This document shows positions 8,631-17,027 of a stretch of DNA of 26,210 nucleotides, one piece after another (position 1 is the first letter of the stretch; each line of letters starts with the position of its first letter). Source of the stretch: Lachnospiraceae bacterium. Lineage in GTDB: Bacteria; Bacillota_A; Clostridia; Lachnospirales; Lachnospiraceae. Position numbers and translations under genes: made by a program. The stretch lies in the NCBI GenBank assembly GCA_028694115.1, contig JAQUUB010000058.1, positions 1 through 26,210 on the forward strand, written 5' to 3'. Below the pieces are notes generated by a model, which saw only the letters and a list, made by a program, of their open reading frames with translations, did no database searches and was not told the DNA's origin.

Positions 8631-9219
8631 GCAGGATTATCTATTTTACTTGGAGGCGGATAAAATTGCATTGGGAGAAAAGAGAACACGTCCGCATATT
8701 ATTTCCATTTGGGAAGCAGATATTATTTGGAAATTTCAAAGACTCCTTAGGAAGGTTGAATATCTTCACAATTGCAAATCTTCAGGTCTCAATTATCTAT
8801 ATTATAAATGGGAGCAGTACCATCTTTTTAAACTACAGGTTAAGTACGGACTAAATATTCCAATTAATTTTTTTGGCCCAGGAATGTCAATTGCACATTT
8901 AGGTCCTTGCGTTATTAATGGATTTGCAAGGATAGGTAAAAACTGTCGTATCCATCCATTTACAACAATTGGAATCGATGGCAGAAGTAGTAAAGTTGCT
9001 TCTATTGGGGACAACGTATATTTAAGCAATGGATGTAAAATCATTGGTAATGTAAATATATGTGATAATGTTGTGATAGGAGCAGGAGCAGTTGTGGTTA
9101 AAGATATTGTAGAGGAGAATACTGTGTGTGGAGGGATTCCAGCAAAAGTGATTTCGCATTCTGGAAATTCATTTCCATTAGAACGTAGAGGGGCTGATAT
9201 TCTTATGAGTAATAAGTAG
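8617..9219 (+). CDS. CysE-like hexapeptide-repeat acyltransferase (second of two)
   Basis: A left-handed beta-helix acyltransferase of 200 residues. The N-terminal 75 residues are helical; hexapeptide turns follow from about residue 80: GPGMSIAHLGPCVI, ARIGKNCRIHPFTTIGID, SIGDNVYLSNGCKIIG and NVNICDNVVIGAGAVVV. The ending is VCGGIPAKVI, typical of serine-acetyltransferase-like enzymes. It probably acetylates a sugar of the repeat unit using acetyl-CoA. It is distinct in sequence from the first CysE-like gene at 5961, so the two are not a recent duplication. A strong AAAGGAGA site sits inside the end of the pyruvyl transferase gene, and the two genes overlap by 14 bases, suggesting coupled translation. 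Confidence 0.88.
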   Translation: MIQSKQDYLFYLEADKIALGEKRTRPHIISIWEADIIWKFQRLLRKVEYLHNCKSSGLNYLYYKWEQYHLFKLQVKYGLNIPINFFGPGMSIAHLGPCVINGFARIGKNCRIHPFTTIGIDGRSSKVASIGDNVYLSNGCKIIGNVNICDNVVIGAGAVVVKDIVEENTVCGGIPAKVISHSGNSFPLERRGADILMSNK

Positions 9220-9227
9220 GTGATGTT

Positions 9228-10262
9228 ATGGGAGAAAATAAAGTCAGTATTATTATACCTGTTTACAATGCAGAACGATATTTAAAAGAAACATTACTTA
9301 GTGTTATAAAGCAAAAGTTTCAGAACTTTGAGATTGTGGCTGTCAATGATGGATCAAGAGATGGAACTTATAAAATATTATCGGAATTCTCACGGCAAGA
9401 TAAAAGAATTAAGATAATAAATAAGGATAATACAGGAGTAAGTGACACAAGAAATCAAGGGATTCAGAATGCTTCTGGGGAATATGTATGTTTTTTGGAT
9501 GCAGATGACTATTTATCACCAAACTATTTGGAACACATGCTTCATGTAGCTGAGCAAAATAATGCAGATATGGTTGTATGCAATTATATTTCGTTTAGGG
9601 GTATTCCTGTGTTTCAAGATAGAATTGTAGAGGCTGAACCTGTGTATAATTCAGACACACTTGTTCAAGCAGGTATTTTAACATCTGCTTGGACAAAGTT
9701 GATTAAAACATCAACTTTATCTAATAACGATATTTGGTTTGATAAAAATATGACATTTGGTGAAGACTTGTTTTTTTGCTGGAAGGCATTTATTGCTTCA
9801 GAAAATGTTTGGATGATTAATGAAAAGCTATATGGTTACAGGATGACAGAAAATAGTGCCACAAACCATTTTCATCCTGGCTTATATGAACAGTATAAAA
9901 TGGCATTTTCAGATTTGAAAAAATTCAATCAGAATGTGAATTATAGCAAGGATGAAGAACAAATTATGGATATGTTTTTTGTGAAACGTGTGCCATCATT
10001 CATGCTTATGGAAGCTATGGAAAGAAAGAGCAAAAAGGAAAAATATAAACATATAGAAAAAATCTTATCTGATGATGTATTTCAAAGACTTTTAGGATAT
10101 AAATGGCAAGAGTTTTCAAATAATCTTAAACAATCAGAAATTTCTTTATATAAGAATGCAAAGAAAAAGAAGATTAAGAAGCTGCTTTGCTACGGATACA
10201 AATTGAAATATCGTAAAAAACTAAGTGCGCTGAAGAGTAAGTTGAGGAATTATTCAAAATGA
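9228..10262 (+). CDS. Glycosyltransferase family 2
   Basis: A GT2 (GT-A fold) glycosyltransferase of 344 residues with the full set of N-terminal motifs: VSIIIPVYNAERYL, VAVNDGSRDGT (Asp41), the NTGVSDTRNQGI helix and the DxD motif at Asp91-Asp93 in FLDADDYLS. The MTFGEDLFFCWKAF segment carries the ED pair often acting as catalytic base. The C-terminal 60 residues are strongly basic (KKKKIKKLL and similar), suggesting contact with the membrane surface. A GGTGATGTT stretch precedes the ATG. Its stop overlaps the start of the following fused gene by four bases (ATGA), so the two are probably translated together. The linkage formed is unknown. Confidence 0.92.
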   Translation: MGENKVSIIIPVYNAERYLKETLLSVIKQKFQNFEIVAVNDGSRDGTYKILSEFSRQDKRIKIINKDNTGVSDTRNQGIQNASGEYVCFLDADDYLSPNYLEHMLHVAEQNNADMVVCNYISFRGIPVFQDRIVEAEPVYNSDTLVQAGILTSAWTKLIKTSTLSNNDIWFDKNMTFGEDLFFCWKAFIASENVWMINEKLYGYRMTENSATNHFHPGLYEQYKMAFSDLKKFNQNVNYSKDEEQIMDMFFVKRVPSFMLMEAMERKSKKEKYKHIEKILSDDVFQRLLGYKWQEFSNNLKQSEISLYKNAKKKKIKKLLCYGYKLKYRKKLSALKSKLRNYSK

Positions 10263-12625
10263 AAATTGGAATTATAACCCTTTTGGGGGACAATTATGGA
10301 AATAGACTTCAGAATTATGCAGTACAAGAATTGCTGAATGAATATGGAGAAGTGTATACGGTTCCATATGAGAAAAAAAAGACAAATGCTGCACAGAAAT
10401 GTAATATTTCAAAATGGAGTCCATTTTATATAAAAAAAGCATTAGATAGCAGATTGTTAAATGTATATCATTTAAGTAATCGTAAGATGAGTACACTCAG
10501 TCGATGTTTTTATTATGCAAGATATAAAAATATCATTAAGAATGGTTTTTCAAAAAGAGAACGGGCATTTAGAGAATTCGATTACAAATACATTGAGTAT
10601 GAGACTGAGAAACTTCATTTAGATGGTGATGATAAGGAATTATGGGTTAGATCTTATGATGCATGGGTTTGTGGAAGCGATCAGATCTGGAATCCAAATT
10701 ATCCAACGGCAACGAGAAACGCTTTTTTACAGTTTGCTCAGAAAGAAAGAAGAATTGCTTTGGCAGCAAGCATAGGATTAGCAGATGTAACTGATATGCC
10801 ATCGGAATATAAACAATGGATTTGTGAGATACCATACCTTTCTGTCAGAGAAAATGCTGCTGCAAAAATAGTGAAAACACTTACAGCAAGAACTGCTGAG
10901 GTTTTTCTTGACCCAACAATGATTTTATCAAAGGATAAATGGATTGAAATGGCAGATAATTCAAAGAGTGAGTTGCCTGAAAAATTTGGATTAGTGTATT
11001 TCTTAGGAATTAAAGAAAAACAATATGTGGATTATATTAATTTATGTATTGATAATATGGGAATTGATCGTGTAGATGTGCTAGATGGTGAATATCCACA
11101 ATACTTGGATTTGGCACCAAATCAAATTGTTGCTGCAATTCGAAAAGCAGATATTGTGTTTGCAGATTCTTTTCATGGGATTGTTTTTTCTATTATATTT
11201 CATAAGCAATTTGTTACATTTGAGAGACAAGAAGAAGGAAAACCTATGAATTGCAGATTAGAAACATTATTACACAAATTTGGAATGGAAGACAGGATAT
11301 ATAACGGACACAATTATTTAGAATTACAGCAACAAATTGATTACTCCTATGCAGATGAGATTATTAGAAATGAGCAGATTAAGGTTAAAAAATTTTTAGA
11401 TAAGTCGTTAAGTGAGATTACTTTATTATCAAAGGAAAGCATAAAAGAGTGTAATCATATAGAGGTATCAAGGCGTGAAAAGTGTAGTGGTTGTACAGCA
11501 TGTAGTCAGATATGTCCGAAACAATGCATTATAATGAAAGAGGATGAGGAGGGATTTGTTTATCCCAAAGTAGACGAGAGTACTTGTATTAATTGTGGAA
11601 AATGCAAATTGGTGTGTCCTATTATGCATTTTCCGAACGGAGCGGAACCCATTGAGGTTTTGGCAGTTAAGAATCATGATGAGAAAGTACGTTCATCTAG
11701 TTCATCCGGAGGAGTATTTTATGAACTGGCAAAGCAATTTGTTAGTGGTGGTTTAGTATGTGGATGTGCGTTAGATAATAAGATGGTGGCACGACACATT
11801 TTAGTTGACAATGAAGAAGATCTAGTGAAACTTAAAAGTTCAAAATATGTTCAAAGTGATATGGAAAATATTATGTCTGAGGTGAAAAATAAGCTAATTG
11901 AGGGGAAAAGAGTATTATTCTCAGGTACACCTTGTCAAGTTGCAGGCTTAAAGAATTATTTGGAAAAAGATTATGAAAATTTATTCCTTATTGACGTCCT
12001 TTGCCATGGTGTTCCGTCCCCAAAACTATTTAGACAATATTTGGAATTATTAAATAAAAAGTTTGGTGGAAGTCCGGTATCTGTGAATTTTCGAAATAAA
12101 CAGCGTGGTTGGAAGCGTCTTTATATGGAAGTTCGCTTTGATAATGGCAAACGACATTATATTTACAGCGGTTATGATAGATATGAAGGTCTTTTCTTAA
12201 ACAACATGTCACTTAGACCAGCTTGTTATGAATGTAGATTTACAAAGACAGAAAGAAATGGAGACATTACATTGGGCGATTTTTGGGGTATAGGAAAGGA
12301 GTACCCCGAATGGGATGATGATAAAGGAATATCTCTTGTAATGATCAATACAAGTAAAGGAGCAAATGCCTTTCGATTAATTACAGATAAGTTTGAGTAT
12401 AAGGAAGAGTCATGTGAAGTAGCCAAAATGGGACAAAAAACTTTATATGCACCGACAGAAAAGAATCCTAATCGAGAAGATTTTTATGAAGTTTTGACGA
12501 AACAGGGATGTGAGGCTGCATTGAAGAAATATACAAAGGTTCCATCCGTTGTTACCCGTGCATATTATCTAGCAATGCGTTGGAGCTTAGATATTGTCCG
12601 CAAATTTTTGCGGAAGGGATACTAG
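10259..12625 (+). CDS. Fused polysaccharide pyruvyl transferase and iron-sulfur/F420-hydrogenase-beta-like protein
   Basis: A 788-residue two-part protein. Residues 1 to about 375 are a polysaccharide pyruvyl transferase: TLLGDNYGNRLQNYAV at the start, VCGSDQIWNP at 137-146 and FADSFHGIVFS at 301-311 with His306. Residues about 405-455 hold two 4Fe-4S motifs, Cys409/412/415/419 and Cys443/446/449/453. From about 465 to the end is an FrhB-type domain (coenzyme F420 hydrogenase/dehydrogenase beta subunit), with SSSGGVFYELA, FSGTPCQVAGLKNYL, CHGVPSPKLFRQYL and GDITLGDFWG. In capsule loci these two families are often neighbours; here they are joined. Gut Clostridia are not known to make F420, so the redox cofactor may be a flavin. 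The reaction is unknown. The start overlaps the previous gene by four bases. Confidence 0.9.
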   Translation: MKIGIITLLGDNYGNRLQNYAVQELLNEYGEVYTVPYEKKKTNAAQKCNISKWSPFYIKKALDSRLLNVYHLSNRKMSTLSRCFYYARYKNIIKNGFSKRERAFREFDYKYIEYETEKLHLDGDDKELWVRSYDAWVCGSDQIWNPNYPTATRNAFLQFAQKERRIALAASIGLADVTDMPSEYKQWICEIPYLSVRENAAAKIVKTLTARTAEVFLDPTMILSKDKWIEMADNSKSELPEKFGLVYFLGIKEKQYVDYINLCIDNMGIDRVDVLDGEYPQYLDLAPNQIVAAIRKADIVFADSFHGIVFSIIFHKQFVTFERQEEGKPMNCRLETLLHKFGMEDRIYNGHNYLELQQQIDYSYADEIIRNEQIKVKKFLDKSLSEITLLSKESIKECNHIEVSRREKCSGCTACSQICPKQCIIMKEDEEGFVYPKVDESTCINCGKCKLVCPIMHFPNGAEPIEVLAVKNHDEKVRSSSSSGGVFYELAKQFVSGGLVCGCALDNKMVARHILVDNEEDLVKLKSSKYVQSDMENIMSEVKNKLIEGKRVLFSGTPCQVAGLKNYLEKDYENLFLIDVLCHGVPSPKLFRQYLELLNKKFGGSPVSVNFRNKQRGWKRLYMEVRFDNGKRHYIYSGYDRYEGLFLNNMSLRPACYECRFTKTERNGDITLGDFWGIGKEYPEWDDDKGISLVMINTSKGANAFRLITDKFEYKEESCEVAKMGQKTLYAPTEKNPNREDFYEVLTKQGCEAALKKYTKVPSVVTRAYYLAMRWSLDIVRKFLRKGY

Positions 12626-12816
12626 GGGAATATAGTGTATATAGAGGTTGCGCGATGTATTGTTACAAAAATTTGGCTTACCGTTTGATGGTTTGAGTGT
12701 GATTGAATAGATGCATTACCTTTGATAATTGTTTTTTGGGGATGGGAGAGCTAATGAAGAAGTTAGTACCTAACTTGTGAAAAGTGATTGTGGGGTGGGG
12801 AGGATGATATTGAAAA
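12626..12816. other. 191-base gap within the polysaccharide operon
   Basis: This is the longest gap in the first half of the locus. No open frame of useful length is seen on either strand. It holds a small perfect inverted repeat (12760-12776) and, near its end, a GGGGAGG ribosome-binding stretch (12797-12803) whose nearest ATG (12804) leads only to a seven-codon dead end. No convincing promoter pair or U-tract terminator is visible, so transcription may simply continue through. Confidence 0.5.
12760..12776. repeat. Short perfect inverted repeat (7-bp arms, 3-base loop)
   Basis: AAGTTAG and CTAACTT are exact reverse complements around TAC. There is no U-run after it, so it is not a classic terminator. 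It could be a weak hairpin or a dyad operator, or it could be chance in AT-rich DNA. Confidence 0.35.
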
Positions 12817-13833
12817 ATGAGTAGTGCGAATGAAAAAGGTGAAATAGTGGATAAAAAGCAAGAAACTAAAGTTAGTGTTTTTATGATTACATACAATCAT
12901 GAGCGTTTTGTTGAACAAGCAATTAAAAGTATTATTGAACAGAAAACAGATTTTAAATTTGAATTATTAATTCATGATGATGCATCTCCGGATGGAACAG
13001 CAGGTATTATTAATAAATATGTCAACATGTATCCGGATATAATTACAGCAATAATCCAAAAAGAAAATCAATTTTCTAAAGGGAAAGAAATAACAGATGA
13101 GTTTCTCTTACCTTTAGCCAAAGGAGAATATGTTGCATTTTGTGAAGGTGATGATTTTTGGACAGATAATTGTAAACTTCAAAAACAAATTGATTATTTA
13201 GAACATAATAAAAATATACCGGCAGTTAGCTGCAGATATAATATCGTAGATAAAGATGGAAAAGTAATAGACATTAGTCATAAGGGGGAAAATCTAAATC
13301 GTGTTTATACCAATGAAGATGCTCTTAGACTTGGTGCAGCTACAATTCATCCCACCACACTTGTAATGAGAATGAAGACACGTAGAAATTCGCGATATCT
13401 TGAAGGAAGAAAACAATGTTGTATTTTGGGCGGTCACACATTTGCAATCTATTATTTAGGGGATTGTGGTGGAATATATATTATGGAAGATCTAATGGGG
13501 GCATGGAGGAAAGTAATCGAAGAATGTGGAACAAGTTATGCGTCTAGAAATAATGAGCATGTAATAACCTATGGCATGTCAGTTCTTGAAATGTATTGTA
13601 GATATAGAACATTTTTCGGATCTAGATATGATTTTTCAATGAAAATAGCGCAAAGAGCGTGCAGTATTATTGTCTTATTAATGAGAAAATCTGAAAAAAA
13701 TATAAGTAAAACTCAACAATTTGTTTGTTTATGGCGTTTGCTAAATAATCAGGATAAAATCAATATGGTGAAATACATTGGTAAAAGAATAGGGGTCAAA
13801 TTAAAAAGAAAAAGTGAATTTAGGAGAGTTTAA
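12817..13833 (+). CDS. Glycosyltransferase family 2
   Basis: A GT2 glycosyltransferase of 338 residues: VSVFMITYNHERFVEQAI, the nucleotide-binding LLIHDDASPDGT (Asp54-Asp55) and the metal site CEGDDFWTD (Asp112-Asp113). The ITYNHE plus EGDDFW combination marks the subgroup common in Firmicutes and Bacteroides capsule loci. It should extend the lipid-linked repeat unit in the cytoplasm. Start choice is uncertain. The ATG at 12817 has GGGGAGG 13 bases upstream, which is rather far. A GTG at 12847 has AAGG at a better distance and would remove ten non-conserved residues. The gene is separated from the upstream operon by 191 bases and from the flippase by 45. Confidence 0.88.
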   Translation: MSSANEKGEIVDKKQETKVSVFMITYNHERFVEQAIKSIIEQKTDFKFELLIHDDASPDGTAGIINKYVNMYPDIITAIIQKENQFSKGKEITDEFLLPLAKGEYVAFCEGDDFWTDNCKLQKQIDYLEHNKNIPAVSCRYNIVDKDGKVIDISHKGENLNRVYTNEDALRLGAATIHPTTLVMRMKTRRNSRYLEGRKQCCILGGHTFAIYYLGDCGGIYIMEDLMGAWRKVIEECGTSYASRNNEHVITYGMSVLEMYCRYRTFFGSRYDFSMKIAQRACSIIVLLMRKSEKNISKTQQFVCLWRLLNNQDKINMVKYIGKRIGVKLKRKSEFRRV

Positions 13834-13878
13834 TGATTAGAAATACAAGTATAAAAAAAACAAAGAAGGATAAATGCC

Positions 13879-15321
13879 ATGAACAATAAAATGGTAATGA
13901 CAAATTTTATCTGGCGATTTGCCGAGAGATGCGGGGCACAAATTGTGCAATTGGTTGTTTCTATAATATTGGCAAGATTATTAGCACCTTCAGATTATGG
14001 AACAATTGCTTTGATGAGTGTATTTATCAGTATATTGAATATATTTGTAAGTTGTGGATTAGCAAGTGCTCTTATTCAAAAAAAAGATGCAGATGATACC
14101 GATTTTTCAACTGTTTTTTATGCACAAATGTTGTTTTGCATAGTATTGTATTTGATTTTATTTATTTCAGCACCACTTATAGCTAAGTTTTATGATAATG
14201 CAAAGATGGTTCAAATGATTAGAGTATTAGGATTGACGTTGCTTGTATCAGGTGTGAAAAATGTACAGACTGCATATGTTTCAAGAACGATGCAATTTAA
14301 ACGTTTTTTCTTTGCAACATTAGGCGGAACAATTGGAGCTGCCTTTGTAGGAATAGGCATGGCACTGTATGGATTAGGTGCATGGGCACTAATTGGGCAG
14401 AGCTTATTTAATAATACAGTTGACACTATTATTTTATGGCTGACTGTAAAATGGAGACCAAAGAAATTATTTTCATTTCATCGTTTAAAAGGATTGTTTT
14501 CATATAGCTGGAAAATATTAATGTCTAGTATGTTAGACGTTGTATACAATAATTTGCGTTCACTAATTATTGGTAAGGTATATAGTTCTTCAGATTTGGC
14601 CTATTATAATCGAGGACAAAGTTGGCCGCAGATAATTGTTCAAAATGTAAACTCATCGATTGATAGTGTATTATTTCCAAGTATGTCAGTAGTACAGGAT
14701 CATAAAGAATCGGTAAAAGCGATGACTCGGCGCGCAATAAAGACAAGCACATATGTTATGGCACCACTGATGATGGGGTTGGCATTTTGTGGAACACCTC
14801 TTGTAAGATTGGTATTAACTGACAAATGGTTATTTTGTGTTCCATTTCAAGCAATCTTTTGCATTACTTATATGTTTTATCCGATTCATACAGCTAACCT
14901 AAATGCTATTAAAGCAATGGGACGTAGTGATTTATTCCTAAAATTGGAAATCATAAAAAAAATTGTTGGACTAATTGCACTTGCAATTACAGTACCTATA
15001 AGTGTAATGGCAATGGGCTATAGTCTATTCTTTACAAGTGTTGCTAGTCAGATAATCAATTCCTGGCCTAATAAAAAACTTTTGAATTATGGATATTTGG
15101 AACAGCTTAAGGACATCTTTCCAGGAATACTTCTTGCAGTTATGATGGGGGGATGTGTTTATCCAATGCAATGGCTTCACATACCAGATATTGGGATTTT
15201 ATGTCTGCAAATTGTATGCGGATCTGTGATTTATGTAGGGGGATCAATTTTGTTTAAATTAGAATCATTCATATATTTGTGGAATATGGTAAAGCCAATT
15301 ATAATAAAAAGATGTAATTAA
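13879..15321 (+). CDS. Wzx-type flippase (polysaccharide transport protein)
   Basis: A polytopic membrane protein of 480 residues with about 12-14 spans, belonging to the MOP/MATE-like polysaccharide transporters and closest in look to the WzxC branch. Diagnostic segments are the N-terminal RFAERCGAQIVQLVVSIILARLLAPSDYG split across the first helix and loop, GLASALIQKKDADDTDFSTVF, and the AYYNRGQSWPQIIVQN segment mid-protein. It would flip the undecaprenyl-linked repeat unit across the membrane before polymerisation by the EpsG-type protein. A GAAGGA ribosome site lies 8 bases before the ATG at 13879. It is the last gene of the first block: a 470-base non-coding stretch follows, so it probably closes the core biosynthetic operon. 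Confidence 0.92.
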   Translation: MNNKMVMTNFIWRFAERCGAQIVQLVVSIILARLLAPSDYGTIALMSVFISILNIFVSCGLASALIQKKDADDTDFSTVFYAQMLFCIVLYLILFISAPLIAKFYDNAKMVQMIRVLGLTLLVSGVKNVQTAYVSRTMQFKRFFFATLGGTIGAAFVGIGMALYGLGAWALIGQSLFNNTVDTIILWLTVKWRPKKLFSFHRLKGLFSYSWKILMSSMLDVVYNNLRSLIIGKVYSSSDLAYYNRGQSWPQIIVQNVNSSIDSVLFPSMSVVQDHKESVKAMTRRAIKTSTYVMAPLMMGLAFCGTPLVRLVLTDKWLFCVPFQAIFCITYMFYPIHTANLNAIKAMGRSDLFLKLEIIKKIVGLIALAITVPISVMAMGYSLFFTSVASQIINSWPNKKLLNYGYLEQLKDIFPGILLAVMMGGCVYPMQWLHIPDIGILCLQIVCGSVIYVGGSILFKLESFIYLWNMVKPIIIKRCN

Positions 15322-15406
15322 TAAGGAAAATAAAAAAGCCATATTTAAAGTGTTTTGAGGGACATAAAAGTATCAATAAAAGAAAGATTATGGTTCTGGA
15401 CCTTTT

Positions 15407-15439
15407 AACGCTATTCCATGTAGAACAAGTAATAGCGTT
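15407..15439. repeat. Perfect 9-bp inverted repeat with 15-base loop
   Basis: AACGCTATT and AATAGCGTT are exact reverse complements. There is no U-tract behind it, so it is unlikely to be a plain Rho-independent terminator. It lies about 90 bases after the flippase stop and could help end or process the upstream transcript. Confidence 0.5.
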
Positions 15440-15742
15440 CGGGATAAGATAATAATTTACGTAAGTTTCCAACAACAAAATCTTGGTATCCAGTGTGGCC
15501 GTACAGTTAACATGAAAATTGTCTCCAATTGAAAAATGTGTGACGCTTAAAAACGAATAGTACTTACTAATAAAGCGGAGTTGAAATACTGCAGTTTATC
15601 GATACAGTCGTCAAATGTTTTGGCAAAAAAGTAGGGGTTTAGTAAAAAGAGAACCTGAGAACCTAAAATTTGCTGCGTTAGAGTAATGGAGCGGAAATTT
15701 ATATAGATCGAGTAATAAAAGCCAAAAAAATCAAAGGTTTAT

Positions 15743-15759
15743 GGCATTTATCAAATGCC
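15743..15759. repeat. Perfect 7-bp inverted repeat just upstream of the ATP-grasp operon
   Basis: GGCATTT and AAATGCC flank ATC. The repeat ends 16 bases before the AAGGAG ribosome site of the gene at 15792. It could act as an operator dyad or leader hairpin; no direct evidence decides. Confidence 0.4.
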
Positions 15760-15791
15760 TAGGTATTAGTTGAAAAGGAGAAAAAGATTAT

Positions 15792-17027
15792 ATGAATCAA
15801 GTAATTATGGTAATTCCAGGTGCATCAGCTCAGATACCATTAATAAAAAAAGTAAAGGAGTTAGGATATAAAGTTGTATGTGTAAATCCATATGAAAACT
15901 CCCCCGCATTTCCATATGCAGATTATTGTGAACAATATGACATTTTAAATGTAAATGATTGTATATCCGTAGCTCAACACTACAATGTATGTGCGGTATT
16001 ATCTGATGAGTGCGATATTGCGATGCCTACCGTGGCGGCAGTCAGTGAGCGATTAAGCATTCCTTCTATTGGTTCGGAGTTGGCTAGTCTTTATACCAAT
16101 AAGAAAAGGATGCGTGAGTTTAGTGAAAAAAAAGGATTTCCGTGTCCTAAATACAGACAATGTTCCCAAATAGTAGAGGCAAAAGAATTTTTTTCATCAT
16201 TAGATGCATCTAAAATGATTATGAAACCGCTAGATAGTAATAGCAGCCGTGGTGTTTATACAATTCAGTCAATAAAAGACATTGATAAATTGTTTGAAAA
16301 ATCACTGTCTTTTTCGCATTCAAAGCATGTTGTTTTGTGTGAAGAATATATTGAAGGAATTGAGTTTACGGTAGATGGAATTGTGTTAAATGAAAAACAC
16401 TATTCTCTTGCAGTATCAAAGAAAGCTCACTATCAACATCATCCCAATATTGCTTGTGAATTGTTTTTCTCAAATGATGATGAAGAATTCGATTACATAA
16501 AATTAAGAAAACAAAATGATGAATATGTAAATCAATCTGGTTTGCCATTTGGATTTACGCATGCAGAGTACAAATATAATGGAAAAGAATTTGTATTGAT
16601 TGAAATTGGTGCCCGTGGTGGTGGAAATTATATTTCTTCTCATATTGTTCCTATCATGACAGAAATGGATAACTATAAATTACTGATAGAACAGACTCTG
16701 AATTTAAAGGAATCACCAGAATACATACCAAAAGACAAATTGAAGAATCGGTGTTCAGTTCTGAAATTTTTTGATATTCATCAAGAGGATGATGGAAAAG
16801 AAATAAAAGAAGTCGAAGGCGAAGAATATTTGAAATCATCGAAACGAGTTTTATTATATGATTTTAATTTTCAAAAAGGGGATATTCTTCATACAGCGAG
16901 TGATGATAGTAAACGGGTTGGATTTTATATCGCGTATGGAGATACTCGTGAGGAATTGTTGGAAATAATGGAAGAAATTGAAACTAGTGTACATTTTAAA
17001 TTTAAGCAGGAGAGGTCCAATGGCTGA
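15792..17027 (+). CDS. ATP-grasp carboxylate-amine ligase
   Basis: A 411-residue ATP-grasp protein. Residues 1-100 form the preATP-grasp Rossmann-like domain (VIMVIPGASAQIPLIKKVKELGYKVV...). Lys145 in MIMKPLDSNSSRGVY is the ATP-binding lysine of the small lobe. EEYIEGIEFTVDG (184-196) is the hinge. EFVLIEIGARGGGNYIS (266-282) supplies Glu271 and Arg275 of the metal/phosphate site. The family activates a carboxylate as an acyl phosphate and couples it to an amine, thiol or similar nucleophile. The sequence looks like the biotin-carboxylase/PurK-like group often found in small-molecule and peptide pathways. AAGGAG lies 11 bases before the ATG. It overlaps the RraA-like gene by 8 bases, so the two are coupled. 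Substrates are not known. Confidence 0.88.
   Translation: MNQVIMVIPGASAQIPLIKKVKELGYKVVCVNPYENSPAFPYADYCEQYDILNVNDCISVAQHYNVCAVLSDECDIAMPTVAAVSERLSIPSIGSELASLYTNKKRMREFSEKKGFPCPKYRQCSQIVEAKEFFSSLDASKMIMKPLDSNSSRGVYTIQSIKDIDKLFEKSLSFSHSKHVVLCEEYIEGIEFTVDGIVLNEKHYSLAVSKKAHYQHHPNIACELFFSNDDEEFDYIKLRKQNDEYVNQSGLPFGFTHAEYKYNGKEFVLIEIGARGGGNYISSHIVPIMTEMDNYKLLIEQTLNLKESPEYIPKDKLKNRCSVLKFFDIHQEDDGKEIKEVEGEEYLKSSKRVLLYDFNFQKGDILHTASDDSKRVGFYIAYGDTREELLEIMEEIETSVHFKFKQERSNG

Larger units (their letters stand above)
15322..15791. other. 470-base intergenic region with hairpins and possible gene debris
   Basis: No intact gene is seen on either strand. The stretch holds two perfect inverted repeats (15407-15439 and 15743-15759) and an AAGGAG ribosome site for the next gene at 15775-15780. 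A short open run around 15456-15528 reads ...NLGIQCGRTVNMKIV, which faintly resembles the N-terminal edge of a hexapeptide acetyltransferase and may be a decayed remnant. That is a weak guess from a few residues. It separates two differently themed operons, so a promoter for the ATP-grasp operon is expected here, but no clear -35/-10 pair stands out. Confidence 0.5.
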
